Origin: Fidelibacterota bacterium
GTDB lineage: Bacteria > Fidelibacterota > UBA8477 > JABMPR01
Length of the DNA stretch: 64,000 nucleotides
Reading direction: 5' to 3'
Assembly (NCBI GenBank): GCA_018673925.1
Contig: JABHBL010000074.1
Span: 1-64,000 of the forward strand
Below the pieces are notes generated by a model that was not told the DNA's origin, ran no database searches, and was given only the letters and a program-made list of their open reading frames with translations. Numbering within the stretch: position 1 is the first letter of the stretch; each line of letters starts with the position of its first letter. The position numbers and the translations under genes were made by a program. This document shows positions 36,005-44,705 of the stretch, one piece after another.

Positions 36005-36700
36005 ATGTCAATAAAAGCAATAATTACTGGTTCCACTGGAATGGTTGGAGAGGGTGTACTCCATGAGAGTCTGAATCATCCAGACGTTGAATCAGTACTG
36101 GTCATCAACCGAAAATCATGTGGTATCGAACATCCCAAATTAAGTGAAATCATTCATACTGATTTTTCTGATTTCAGTTCCATTGAATCCTCACTCAAAG
36201 GTTACAACGCAGCCTATCTGTGTATGGGCACCACCTCCTTTTTGGTTTCTGAAGAGAAATACACATATGTGACCTATGATCTGACAATGGCACTTGCTAC
36301 GCCATTGGCAACACTAAATCCTGAAATTACTATCTGTTACGTGTCTGGTGCAGGAACTGACTCAACCGAAGAGGGCCGACTGATGTGGACTCGCATCAAG
36401 GGCAAGACAGAGAATGACTTGTTGAAATTACCCAACAAGCAATCCTTTATGTTTCGAGCTGGAATGATTCAACCTACTCAAGGTCTTGAAAATGCGTACC
36501 TCATGTACAAGTTGGTAAATCCAATTATTCCACTCCTGCGCAAAATATTTCCGGGGATTGTGAGTTCGCTCAAGGAAATTGGGATAGCAATGATAGAGGC
36601 AACTCGTTCAGGCTATAAATCACAAATAATTGAAGTTAATGATATCGTGCAGCTCGCTGCAAACAACAAAGAAAAGAAACAAACTTATGAAAAACTCTAA
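36005..36700 (+). CDS. NAD(P)-binding Rossmann-fold protein
   Basis: A 231-residue atypical SDR/NmrA-like protein. It has the N-terminal nucleotide motif AIITGSTGMVGEGVL, then VLVINRKS, AAYLCMGTTSF, CYVSGAGTD and FRAGMIQPTQGL. Relatives include YwnB- or HTATIP2-like oxidoreductases with poorly defined substrates. AAAGGAG lies before the start. It overlaps the next SDR gene by 14 bases. Confidence 0.7.
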   Translation: MSIKAIITGSTGMVGEGVLHESLNHPDVESVLVINRKSCGIEHPKLSEIIHTDFSDFSSIESSLKGYNAAYLCMGTTSFLVSEEKYTYVTYDLTMALATPLATLNPEITICYVSGAGTDSTEEGRLMWTRIKGKTENDLLKLPNKQSFMFRAGMIQPTQGLENAYLMYKLVNPIIPLLRKIFPGIVSSLKEIGIAMIEATRSGYKSQIIEVNDIVQLAANNKEKKQTYEKL

Positions 36701-37589
36701 CTGGACAACCGAAAACATACCCGATCAAACAGGTCGAATAACAATTGTTACTGGTTCCAACAGTGGTATTGGTTTTGAGGCAGCAAAAGTTCTGGCAGCA
36801 AAAGGTGCCGACGTTGTTTTGGCAGTCCGTAATCAGGAAAAGGGTGATCAGGCGAAAGCTGAGATCATCAAAGGACATGCTCAGGCTAAGGTCACCGTCT
36901 CACTACTGGATCTGTCCAGCTTGAAATCTGTAAAGGCTTTTTCCGAAGAATTTGCAAACACCCATACTCAGTTGGATCTATTGATCAATAATGCTGGCAT
37001 CATGATTCCACCCTATGGAAAAACTGAAGATGGGTTTGAATCGCAAATGGGTACCAACCACCTCGGTCACTTTGCCCTGACAGCCCAACTGTTTCCTCTG
37101 CTAAAAAATACTAGGGACAGTCGTATTGTGAATGTGAGCAGCACCGCTCACAATATGGGTAGTATTGATTTTGATGATCTCCAGTGGGAATCAAGGAAAT
37201 ATGTCGCCTGGAAGGCCTATGGTGATAGTAAGATCGCGAACTTGTATTTCACCAATGAATTAGGTAAGCGCATGAAAGCGGCTGGTCTAACTGTAACAAC
37301 AACAGCTGCACATCCAGGCTACGCAGCCACAGGCCTTCAAAAAGGAATCTTCCTGAAATTTTTAAATGTTATCGTGGCGCAATCGGGATTTATGGGTGCT
37401 ACGCCTACCCTCATGGCGGCCATTGATCCAGAAGCCTCCAGTGGCGATTTCTATGGTCCATCGGGAATTGCCCAGCAACGGGGTTGGCCTAAACAAGTGG
37501 TCCCCAATAAACTGTCCCAGGATGATGATATTGCCAAAAAACTATGGTCCATCTCAGAGGAATTGACTGCTCAACCATTCAATATCTAG
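36687..37589 (+). CDS. Short-chain dehydrogenase (retinol-dehydrogenase-like)
   Basis: A 300-residue SDR with TVTGSNSGIGFEA-type cofactor loop (TIVTGSNSGIGFEAAK), the NNAGIMIPP motif, catalytic Ser in VNVSSTAHN and Tyr/Lys in YGDSKIANL, plus AAHPGYAATGL. It resembles the WW-domain/retinol dehydrogenase group. I start it at ATG 36687, where the SDR fold begins, rather than at the frame start 36630 inside the previous gene. Last gene of the TetR-led run; a terminator follows. Confidence 0.85.
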   Translation: MKNSNWTTENIPDQTGRITIVTGSNSGIGFEAAKVLAAKGADVVLAVRNQEKGDQAKAEIIKGHAQAKVTVSLLDLSSLKSVKAFSEEFANTHTQLDLLINNAGIMIPPYGKTEDGFESQMGTNHLGHFALTAQLFPLLKNTRDSRIVNVSSTAHNMGSIDFDDLQWESRKYVAWKAYGDSKIANLYFTNELGKRMKAAGLTVTTTAAHPGYAATGLQKGIFLKFLNVIVAQSGFMGATPTLMAAIDPEASSGDFYGPSGIAQQRGWPKQVVPNKLSQDDDIAKKLWSISEELTAQPFNI

Positions 37590-37614
37590 ACTTATACCTC
37601 ACCTGCACGTGAGT

Positions 37615-37641
37615 GGCCCTGCCTATGGCGGGGCTTTTTTG
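37615..37641 (+). terminator. Intrinsic terminator after the SDR gene
   Basis: Arms GCCCTGCC (37616-37623) and GGCGGGGC (37627-37634) with a short TAT loop and a T-run. Confidence 0.85.
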
Positions 37642-37726
37642 TCTCTTGAAGCACCTCCCACCTCTCTTATATTTGCGCCGCTTTTTAAATGGAGAGATTT
37701 TTAAAACTTGTAACCAGTCCCTGTTA

Positions 37727-37777
37727 TTCATCATCTGATGAATGTCTGTAAAAGGATGTTTCAGGTCGGGAACCTGA
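37727..37777 (+). promoter_or_regulatory. Two palindromes in the htpG upstream region
   Basis: Perfect inverted repeats TTCATCA-TC-TGATGAA (37727-37742) and TCAGGT-CGGGA-ACCTGA (37761-37777), followed by TTGACA at 37784-37789. They sit 60-105 bases before htpG and are candidate protein-binding sites for heat or stress control. Not a CIRCE element. Confidence 0.4.
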
Positions 37778-37833
37778 GTTGAATTGACACATTAAACCCA
37801 ACGAAAATTTGATATTTGGGAGAGAGATAAAAA

Positions 37834-39720
37834 ATGACAAAACATGTATTTCAAACTGAGGTAAATGAACTTTTACACCTCATCATTCATTCGCTGTATT
37901 CGCACAAGGAAATTTTCCTCCGTGAGCTGGTGTCCAATGCATCAGATGCTCTGGATAAACTAAAATATTTGACCCTTACTGAAGACAAATTCAAGAAGAT
38001 CTCCTTTGATCCAAAAATTGATATTGTCTTCAATGACTCTTCGGATGGTCGCTCCATTACTATTTCAGATTCAGGTATTGGTATGAGTGAGGAGGATCTC
38101 ATCGAGCATCTAGGAACTATTGCGCGCTCAGGTACCAAGAATTTCCTGGGGAAACTCACCGGAGATGCAAAAAAGGACTCCAACTTAATTGGACAGTTCG
38201 GGGTTGGTTTTTATTCCTGTTTTATGGTGGCCGATCAGGTAGAAGTAATTACTCGTAAGGCTGGTGAGAAAGAGGCACATCGCTGGGTTAGTGATGGCAA
38301 GACTGGTTTTGAGCTGGATAAGACTGAGAAAAAAGAACCTGGTACTGAAATCACCCTGCATCTAAATGATGAAGGAAAAGAATATGCCAATCGCTGGTCT
38401 ATTACTGAAATTCTGAAGAAGTACTCTAACCATATTGCCTTCCCAGTATATCTTCATTATGAAGAGACCACCTTCGATGGTGAGGGTGATGATAAAAAGG
38501 AAATTAAAGAGCAAAAGACCGAACAGGTCAATGATGCGACAGCTTTCTGGAAAAAACCAAAAGCAGAACTAAAGAAAAAAGACTATAACGAATTCTACAA
38601 AACCTTTAGCAATGACTTTCAGGATCCAGCCCTGCATGTTCATACTCAGGCTGAGGGAGCCATGGATTATACGACGCTATTCTTCGTCCCTGAAAAGGCA
38701 CCTCAGGACCTTTTTTATGCTGATTACAAACCAGGTGTGAAACTTTATGTCAAACGCGTTTTCATCACTGATGATGAAAAAGAACTTTTACCAACATATC
38801 TGCGCTTCGTAAAGGGAATTATTGATTCTGAGGATCTGCCTCTGAATGTAAGTCGTGAGATTCTCCAGCAAAATCGCGTGTTGGACAACATCCGTAAAGC
38901 CTCAGTCAAAAAACTCCTGAAGTCTTTCCAGACCCTTGCAAAGAAGGATAAGGAGTATATCAAATTTTATGAAGAATTTGGTCGCCCTCTGAAGGAAGGT
39001 TACTATCAGGATCGTGACAATCGCGAACTCCTGGAAAAATTGGTCCGTTTCAAATCCACTAAAGCTGAAGGTTACACCACGCTTGAAGATTATGTGAGTC
39101 GTATGCCGGAAGATCAGAAGGGCATCTACTATATTACTGGAGATAACGAGGCAACCTTACGCCGTTCACCCCTCATTGAAATGTATACCAAGAAGGATAT
39201 CGAGGTCTTGATTGCTGATGATGAGATTGATGAAATCATCATTCCAGGAGCTGCTAAATTTGGTGATCACGACTTCAAATCAGTCAATCGTAGCAATGCT
39301 GGTGATGAACTGAAGAAAGATGGTGATGAGCCAGATGAAGAGACTCTTGAGAAGGAAGTAAAGCCCTTTATCAAAAAGGTTAAAAAGGTTCTGGGTGATA
39401 AGGTCAAAGATGTGAAGGTCTCTTCCCGTCTCACCGACTCCCCATCAGTCCTCGTGGCTGATGCAGATGACCCCACATTCCAGATGCAGGAAATGATGCG
39501 CGCCATGGGTCAGGCAGGTATGCCAGATGCCAAGCCCATCCTTGAGATCAACCTGGATCATCCCATCTTGAAAAAGATGAAGGATATGCGCAAGTCAAAG
39601 GATTTTGACAACGCTACCGAGCTCCTTTATGAGCAGGCTCTCTTGTTAGAGGGTATGAAGCTGGAAAATCCTGCTGACTTTGTGAAGCGCTTGAACGAGG
39701 TTTTGACAAAGTCCCTATAA
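37834..39720 (+). CDS. htpG: Molecular chaperone HtpG (Hsp90)
   Basis: A full-length 628-residue bacterial Hsp90. The GHKL ATPase domain shows LRELVSNASDALDKLKYL, ISDSGIGMSEEDLIEHLGTIARSGT and IGQFGVGFYSCFMVAD; the middle domain has SEDLPLNVSREILQQN; the dimerisation domain follows. It is a cytosolic ATP-dependent chaperone. Relative to E. coli HtpG there is a short charged insert near residue 490 (DELKKDGDEPDEETLEKE), common outside proteobacteria. The start has GGGAGAG upstream. Confidence 0.97.
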   Translation: MTKHVFQTEVNELLHLIIHSLYSHKEIFLRELVSNASDALDKLKYLTLTEDKFKKISFDPKIDIVFNDSSDGRSITISDSGIGMSEEDLIEHLGTIARSGTKNFLGKLTGDAKKDSNLIGQFGVGFYSCFMVADQVEVITRKAGEKEAHRWVSDGKTGFELDKTEKKEPGTEITLHLNDEGKEYANRWSITEILKKYSNHIAFPVYLHYEETTFDGEGDDKKEIKEQKTEQVNDATAFWKKPKAELKKKDYNEFYKTFSNDFQDPALHVHTQAEGAMDYTTLFFVPEKAPQDLFYADYKPGVKLYVKRVFITDDEKELLPTYLRFVKGIIDSEDLPLNVSREILQQNRVLDNIRKASVKKLLKSFQTLAKKDKEYIKFYEEFGRPLKEGYYQDRDNRELLEKLVRFKSTKAEGYTTLEDYVSRMPEDQKGIYYITGDNEATLRRSPLIEMYTKKDIEVLIADDEIDEIIIPGAAKFGDHDFKSVNRSNAGDELKKDGDEPDEETLEKEVKPFIKKVKKVLGDKVKDVKVSSRLTDSPSVLVADADDPTFQMQEMMRAMGQAGMPDAKPILEINLDHPILKKMKDMRKSKDFDNATELLYEQALLLEGMKLENPADFVKRLNEVLTKSL

Positions 39721-39747
39721 TAGTACAATCAACAGCTATTCAAGTGT

Positions 39748-39780
39748 AGAAAGCCCCCAAGTTGGGGCTTTCTTTTTTTT
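39748..39780 (+). terminator. Intrinsic terminator after htpG
   Basis: Arms AGAAAGCCCC and GGGGCTTTCT with a long T-run. Confidence 0.9.
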
Positions 39781-39828
39781 GGTGCTCAAGCATATTGTAG
39801 GAATTCAGTGGGGACAGGAGGAAATCAT

Positions 39829-40305
39829 ATGAACTGGGATGCAGTTAGTGCTATTGCTGAATCGGTAGGTGCCCTTGGAGTGATCATTACACTACTTTAC
39901 CTAGCCAGGGAAATGCGCCGAAGTGGAAAGGCAACCAGCATGCATGCCTATCAACAGTTGCTGGATCATATTTCAGAAATCAGCAAGACCATCATATCAG
40001 ACAAGGAATTCCGTGCCCTACTCATTCAGATGCGTGATCCTGAATTCGAGCCAGATGAGAATGAGCGCATGGCTTTGATAACCGTGGTACTTATGGCGAT
40101 GAGAAATTATGCTCACGCGTTCGAAATGTATCAAGAGGGTACAATCAATGCTTCTCAATGGAGTTCATTGGCCATGGGTCTAGACAATGGGATCATGAAT
40201 GGCTGGTTTAAGCGAAGTGCTGATGATGTAATGAGGGGATTCTCACAAGATTTTCAAGACTACGTGGAGAGCCGCATTTCAGCTCTTGAAGGGAAACAGC
40301 TTTAA
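39829..40305 (+). CDS. Small protein with one N-terminal membrane helix, unknown
   Basis: A 158-residue protein of unknown function. Residues ~6-28 (VSAIAESVGALGVIITLLYLA) form one likely membrane helix, followed by a soluble all-helical part (HAYQQLLDHISEISKTIISDKEF, MRNYAHAFEMYQEGTINASQW). AGGAGG lies 7 bases before ATG 39829, which decides the start over the frame start at 39808. Stands alone after the htpG terminator. Confidence 0.7.
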   Translation: MNWDAVSAIAESVGALGVIITLLYLAREMRRSGKATSMHAYQQLLDHISEISKTIISDKEFRALLIQMRDPEFEPDENERMALITVVLMAMRNYAHAFEMYQEGTINASQWSSLAMGLDNGIMNGWFKRSADDVMRGFSQDFQDYVESRISALEGKQL

Positions 40306-40412
40306 ACTTTAACCTGACCTCAGCTGTCAGTCGCTGCTGCGTCATTCTGCCTGCAGGTCGAAGCTCAAATAGCGAAGCCTGGAACTCGTCGAAAGACAGC
40401 CACAGAGTATAG

Positions 40413-40640
40413 CTAAAATAAAAATGGACCCTGCAAATAGGGAAAGCCAGCGTTCAAATTCTTAAGCATCAACATAAATTGATATTCTTGTCCATCTACC
40501 AGATTGATTTACAAATGGAGCCTTATTAGAACGAGCCAAAGCCCAAGAATTTTGTCGGATTGATGTTTCTTCTTTTTGCCAAAAAGAAGCATAGCCAGGA
40601 AAAATGCTTGAATAGTTGCCAGTACAAGAATGGTATTCAT
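40413..40640 (-). pseudogene. Decayed N-terminal fragment of a membrane-anchored AraC-type regulator
   Basis: Reading the minus strand from ATG 40640 gives a sequence typical of the N-terminal membrane region of FCB helix-turn-helix regulators: TILVLATIQAFFLAMLLFGKKK, HQSDKILGLWLVLI-RLHL. It hits an in-frame TAA at 40509-40511 and then continues in the same frame with recognisable similarity (FPYLQGPFLF), before a TAG at 40413-40415. The remaining membrane helices and the DNA-binding domain are gone. This is a relic, not a functional gene; family assignment rests on pattern recognition. Confidence 0.55.
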
Positions 40641-41053
40641 CGATACCAGTCTAACCTGTAGACTCTTCTTAAGGATCAAATTAATCGATTATTCATGCAA
40701 CCAAGCTAACAGGGATTTTCGTGGTAAAGTACAATGTAGAGGTCGTTCCATCTACATTTTGTAAACATTGAGGGACAGAAGAGCTATTGAATTGAACTGT
40801 TTCCTGGCGAAACAATCTAATATTTGCCATCAACAGGTATACAAATGCGACAAAACAGGTTCTATTTGCGACAATATTGGTCATATTTATAGTTAATCCC
40901 CATCCCTCCCCTAGCTTTGTAGCATTGTAGCAACATATGTCATAACGCAGTGTTATGATAATAATCTGGGCGCTGTCTCGTAGAGCCGATCCATATTCAA
41001 CAGATTTCCTTGGTTTTACTTTCAGCCATTCACACTTGAAAGGATTTATTAGG
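40641..41053. other. Intergenic region before the sorting-domain protein
   Basis: No supportable gene. A minus-strand open frame (40693-41082) has no recognisable features and overlaps the start of the next gene. With the pseudogene and 40306-40412, this makes the longest non-coding stretch of the window. The short stretch 40322-40400 has GCTGTC/GACAGC ends and several short inverted repeats and may be a degenerate dispersed element. Confidence 0.5.
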
Positions 41054-42829
41054 ATGAAAATTGTTAAAGGTTTTCTCTCCATCGCTCTATTTACATTATT
41101 TAGTTTTGGATTAGCTGTGGGCGCAGATGTCCTGCCAGCAGAATTCCAGGCTGATTCACCTGCTTCGAACGAATTACTAATCTATAGTACAATTGGTGAG
41201 TATTCAAAACTTACAGCCATTGAAAGTGCCGTAGCTCCAGAAGAGCATGCTCTCTCTGGTCCGCAATCGAAAACTTTGATTGAAGATAATCTAGGTGATG
41301 GAAACTCAATCCTTTCCACCGTGTGTGATTATAATGGCTTTGGATATTGGAATGGGTATCAAACACAGGTTGGTAATATCTCTATTAGCCCATACTTATA
41401 CAGTTATTACGCGCACTATTATACATATTACGGTTATAACTGGCAACCCACAACATTTACCTTTTCCGACCCTGCAACCAGCGTCTCTATGGGTTTCTAT
41501 TATGGTGGAACCTTAATTGCTTATGATACGAATGGTAATTATCTCGGTCAGGCCAGTTCCTATAATCAATATTGGTGGCACACTGTTTCATATACAGCAC
41601 CAGCTGGCACTACAATCGGTTATGTTGTAGCCCAGAGTTCTTACGGTGCGTATAACTACTATTACTCACATTACATGACTGTTTGCTCTGAAGACAATCA
41701 GCCACCAGTTGCTGATGCAGGTTCAGACCAATCCTTTGATTGTGTCATCGTTAGCCAGTCAGTGATTCTTGATGGTTCAGGCTCATCTGATCCTGATGGA
41801 GATGTCCTAACATATTCATGGGCAGGTTCATTTGGAACCGCTTCAGGTGTCAACCCTTCGATCGCACTTGGTGCAGGTTCTCATTCAATCTCATTAACTG
41901 TAGATGATGGCAACGGTGGTGTTTCTTCAGATGATGTTCTGGTAACTGTCGTTCTGGATACAGAAGCTCCTGAGCTGGAAGCACCAGCTGATCTCATGGT
42001 TTATGCCAATACAGCAGGTGGATTTTCTGGAGCCATTGGAGATGCTACAGCTGTTGATGTCTGCGACCCCAATCCAGGTATTTCCAACAATGCTCCAAGT
42101 TTATTCCCACTAGGTGATACTGAAGTAACCTACACTGCAGTTGATGAAGCCGGTAATAGTAGCTCAGCAACCCAAACCGTTACAGTAGAACCATTCCCAG
42201 TAACCGTTGATATTAAGCCCGGTGATGACAACAACCGTGTCAACACTCGTAGTAGAGGAGTTATCCCCGTTGCCATACTAAGTGACGCTGACTTTGATGC
42301 CACAACATTAGATGTAAGCTCTTTGAGTTTTGGACCAGATGGTGCAAGCACAGCCCATAGTGGTCACATTGAGGATGTTGATGATGATGGAGATGATGAC
42401 CTGATGCTGCATTTCAGAACCCAGGCTACTGGTGTATCAAACAATACTGAAGCTCTCTGTCTGACTGGATTTACTGAATCCGGTATACCAATTGCTGGAT
42501 GTGACGGGATTAATGGCAATAGTCTCGGAAGAAAACTCACTGATTCCAATGAAGGATCAATTCCCTCAGCATTTATACTTGAACAGAATTATCCCAATCC
42601 CTTTAATCCATCAACGGTGATTGAATATGGAATTCCCGAAGCTTCTAGTGTCAACCTGGTTGTTTACAATATGCTTGGTGCCAGAGTAGCAACTCTCGTA
42701 AATGACTATCAATCTGCAGGTTCATATCAAGTTGAATTCGATGCGGCAGAGCTCAGCTCAGGTACATATATTTATGTCCTGAATGCGAATGGTGTGCAAT
42801 CGATTAAACGATTCTCCTTGATGAAATAA
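41054..42829 (+). CDS. Secreted multidomain protein with type IX-like C-terminal sorting domain
   Basis: A 591-residue exported protein. ATG 41054 follows GAAAGGA and starts a clear signal peptide (to about VGA-D). Residues ~95-210 are Tyr/Asn-rich and may be an adhesive beta domain. Residues ~214-300 are PKD-like (PPVADAGSDQ...GSGSSDPDGDVLTYSW). Residues ~301-378 are HYR-like (DTEAPELEAPADLMVYANT...GDTEVTYTAVDEAGNSS). An Asp-rich region at ~382-490 (DVDDDGDDDLMLHF) may bind calcium. The last ~85 residues are the sorting domain with EQNYPNPFNPSTVIEYGIP and SSGTYIYVLNANG. Likely a surface-attached or secreted structural protein. Confidence 0.85.
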   Translation: MKIVKGFLSIALFTLFSFGLAVGADVLPAEFQADSPASNELLIYSTIGEYSKLTAIESAVAPEEHALSGPQSKTLIEDNLGDGNSILSTVCDYNGFGYWNGYQTQVGNISISPYLYSYYAHYYTYYGYNWQPTTFTFSDPATSVSMGFYYGGTLIAYDTNGNYLGQASSYNQYWWHTVSYTAPAGTTIGYVVAQSSYGAYNYYYSHYMTVCSEDNQPPVADAGSDQSFDCVIVSQSVILDGSGSSDPDGDVLTYSWAGSFGTASGVNPSIALGAGSHSISLTVDDGNGGVSSDDVLVTVVLDTEAPELEAPADLMVYANTAGGFSGAIGDATAVDVCDPNPGISNNAPSLFPLGDTEVTYTAVDEAGNSSSATQTVTVEPFPVTVDIKPGDDNNRVNTRSRGVIPVAILSDADFDATTLDVSSLSFGPDGASTAHSGHIEDVDDDGDDDLMLHFRTQATGVSNNTEALCLTGFTESGIPIAGCDGINGNSLGRKLTDSNEGSIPSAFILEQNYPNPFNPSTVIEYGIPEASSVNLVVYNMLGARVATLVNDYQSAGSYQVEFDAAELSSGTYIYVLNANGVQSIKRFSLMK

Positions 42830-42848
42830 TCTCAGCATAAGTGTTTAT

Positions 42849-42882
42849 CAAAAGAGCCCCTTAATAAGGGGCTCTTTTTTTT
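42849..42882. terminator. Bidirectional terminator between the secreted protein and tRNA-Val
   Basis: Perfect 10-bp stem AAAGAGCCCC (42851-42860) with GGGGCTCTTT (42868-42877), T-runs on both sides. It can serve the plus-strand gene and the minus-strand tRNA; its T-run touches the tRNA 3' end. Confidence 0.9.
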
Positions 42883-42958
42883 GGTGGTCGATGTAGGACT
42901 CGAACCTACGACCTCCCGGATGTGAACCGAGCGCTCTAACCAGCTGAGCCAATCGACC
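42882..42958 (-). tRNA. tRNA-Val (anticodon CAC), CCA encoded
   Basis: Full cloverleaf on the minus strand: a perfect 7-bp acceptor stem GGTCGAT/ATCGACC, D arm GCTC/GAGC, anticodon stem CTCGG/CCGGG with loop TTCACAT (anticodon CAC), T arm GTAGG/CCTAC with loop TTCGAGT, discriminator A and an encoded CCA at 42884-42882. No intron. Confidence 0.95.
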
Positions 42959-42973
42959 TTAAAAGTCGAACCG

Positions 42974-43001
42974 AATATACCTTTTCTTAATGCTTACGCA
43001 A
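42974..43001 (-). promoter_or_regulatory. Candidate promoter of tRNA-Val
   Basis: Minus strand TTGCGT (43001-42996), a 16-base spacer and TATATT (42979-42974), 15 bases before the tRNA. Almost the same elements and spacing occur before the aromatic leader peptide. Confidence 0.5.
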
Positions 43002-43008
43002 ATGGCTA

Positions 43009-43593
43009 TCAGAGGAGCTCAACCCAGGCTGTTCTGATCATCTCTATAGCTAGCGCAACCAGTAAAAGCCCCATAACACGACTCATGATTTCCAGACCCT
43101 GTTCCCCCAGAAATTTTTTGATGTATCTCGCATAATACATGGCCAGCCAAAAGATGAAAAGATTTAGCAACATGGCCGCTAGAGGCACCCAAAATCCATA
43201 TTTCGAAACCAGAATAATTATTGCTGTAATGGCACCGGGGCCAGCAATGAGAGGAGTGGCCATGGGAATGACGATATCCTTGGAATAATCTTTATCATCA
43301 CCCAGAGTTACACCCAAAACATATAGTAGTCCCAAAGAAAGCAGGATAAGCCCACCACCTACCTGGAATGAAAACATTGTTATGCTAAAAAATTCAAGAA
43401 TACCTTCCCCCACAAATACGAAAAGAGTGAGCAAAATGAGAGATACACGGATTGCTCGGTGGGCACTGTGCTTTGCACGTTCTTCAGGATAATCTTTGGT
43501 TAATGTCATAAACACTGGCAATCCACCAAACGGATCCATAATGACCAACAGGGTCACAAAGGCATGCATAAAAGCATTAAAATCTAGAGTCAT
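43009..43593 (-). CDS. MarC-family integral membrane protein
   Basis: A 194-residue membrane protein with six likely helices and MarC/UPF0056 motifs: VTLLVIMDPFGGLPVFMTLT, the second-half repeat IPMATPLIAGPGAITAIIIL and GLLLVALAIEMI. The family includes SnatA-type amino acid transporters and E. coli members linked to amino acid export. Its start overlaps aroB by 4 bases, so it is the last gene of the aromatic operon; exporting an aromatic amino acid or intermediate is a reasonable inference. Confidence 0.9.
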   Translation of the reverse strand: MTLDFNAFMHAFVTLLVIMDPFGGLPVFMTLTKDYPEERAKHSAHRAIRVSLILLTLFVFVGEGILEFFSITMFSFQVGGGLILLSLGLLYVLGVTLGDDKDYSKDIVIPMATPLIAGPGAITAIIILVSKYGFWVPLAAMLLNLFIFWLAMYYARYIKKFLGEQGLEIMSRVMGLLLVALAIEMIRTAWVELL

Positions 43594-44705
43594 TCGCCAC
43601 CCTCCCAGGCAGTTCTAATGGCATCTACAGCCAATTTTATCATCAACGTTGGAACCCCGGTCTGCATATAGGCATCTCCAAGACTATGTAGCAAAACAAA
43701 GTTTAACTGTGAATTCGCTACCTTTTTATCCAGGCGGGTTGCCATTTCAATGGCTTCTGGGTTTAAAGACTCCAGTGGAAGCTCAAGGGGAATGCTTTTC
43801 AGCATGGCTGACAGTTTATCCCAATCTTTCATCGATAAATCACCGACCTGATTCGAGAGCCACCCTGCACCAAACATGCCAAGAATGACGGCCTCACCAT
43901 GTCGGACAACACCATATCCAAGCGTCGATTCAATAGCATGACCGAGCGTATGCCCAAAATTTAAAATCCTACGCAAATCCGCTTCCCTCTCATCTGCTTC
44001 TACCACTTCAGCTTTTAGCTCACAGCTTCGAGTAATTGCTTGAATGAGGATATCGCCAGAGTCAACCGCCAGACACGCTTCCATATGATCAACGAGAAAC
44101 TCCAGATAGCTGGTATCGCGAATGACACCCATCTTAAACATTTCTGCATATCCCGAGATGCGATCACGTACCTGCAGGGTTTCCAGGGTTTTTATATCCA
44201 TGATGACTAAGTCAGGTTGATAAAAGCTCCCAATCAGATTTTTACCACTGGAATGATTAACACCGGTCTTACCACCCACAGCGGCATCCACCATAGATAA
44301 CAGAGTAGTTGGAATATGGACCAGTTTGACCCCGCGATAGAGAATGCTTGCCACAAAACCACCCAGATCAGTAACTACACCACCTCCCAGAGTAAGAATG
44401 GTCCCAGAGCGTTCCATGCCCTGGGCGATCAAAGCGGACATCACTTGCTCAGCCGAAGCCAGGGTTTTGTATTCTTCTCCTTCAGGGATCAGGATGGTTC
44501 GAGTTACCAAGCCGGCCTGGTTAAGCGCTTCCCGTATGGGTCCACCATAGAGATCATTGACTGCAGCATTGCTAATAATACCTACTGGTCCAGAGGCACC
44601 AACACTTGTGAGTAACTCTGAGACCGAATCCAACAGATTCCGACCCACGCGAATCTCGTAGGTGCCAGTTTTGTAGGTGACAGTAAGAGCTGATGAATCA
44701 GGCAT
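43590..44705 (-). CDS. aroB: 3-dehydroquinate synthase
   Basis: A 371-residue enzyme, second step of the shikimate pathway (DAHP to 3-dehydroquinate, NAD and divalent metal). Signatures are GGGVVTDLGGFVASILYRGVKLVHIPTTLLSMVDAAVGGKTGVN, ELKAEVVEADEREADLRRILNFGHTLGHAIE and the metal His in VRHGEAVILGM. It overlaps aroK upstream by 8 bases and marC downstream by 4. Confidence 0.97.
   Translation of the reverse strand: MPDSSALTVTYKTGTYEIRVGRNLLDSVSELLTSVGASGPVGIISNAAVNDLYGGPIREALNQAGLVTRTILIPEGEEYKTLASAEQVMSALIAQGMERSGTILTLGGGVVTDLGGFVASILYRGVKLVHIPTTLLSMVDAAVGGKTGVNHSSGKNLIGSFYQPDLVIMDIKTLETLQVRDRISGYAEMFKMGVIRDTSYLEFLVDHMEACLAVDSGDILIQAITRSCELKAEVVEADEREADLRRILNFGHTLGHAIESTLGYGVVRHGEAVILGMFGAGWLSNQVGDLSMKDWDKLSAMLKSIPLELPLESLNPEAIEMATRLDKKVANSQLNFVLLHSLGDAYMQTGVPTLMIKLAVDAIRTAWEGGE

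Noticed and set aside
40693-41082. 129-codon minus-strand open frame
   Set aside because: No recognisable domain, no ribosome site, and it overlaps the start of the secreted protein on the other strand.
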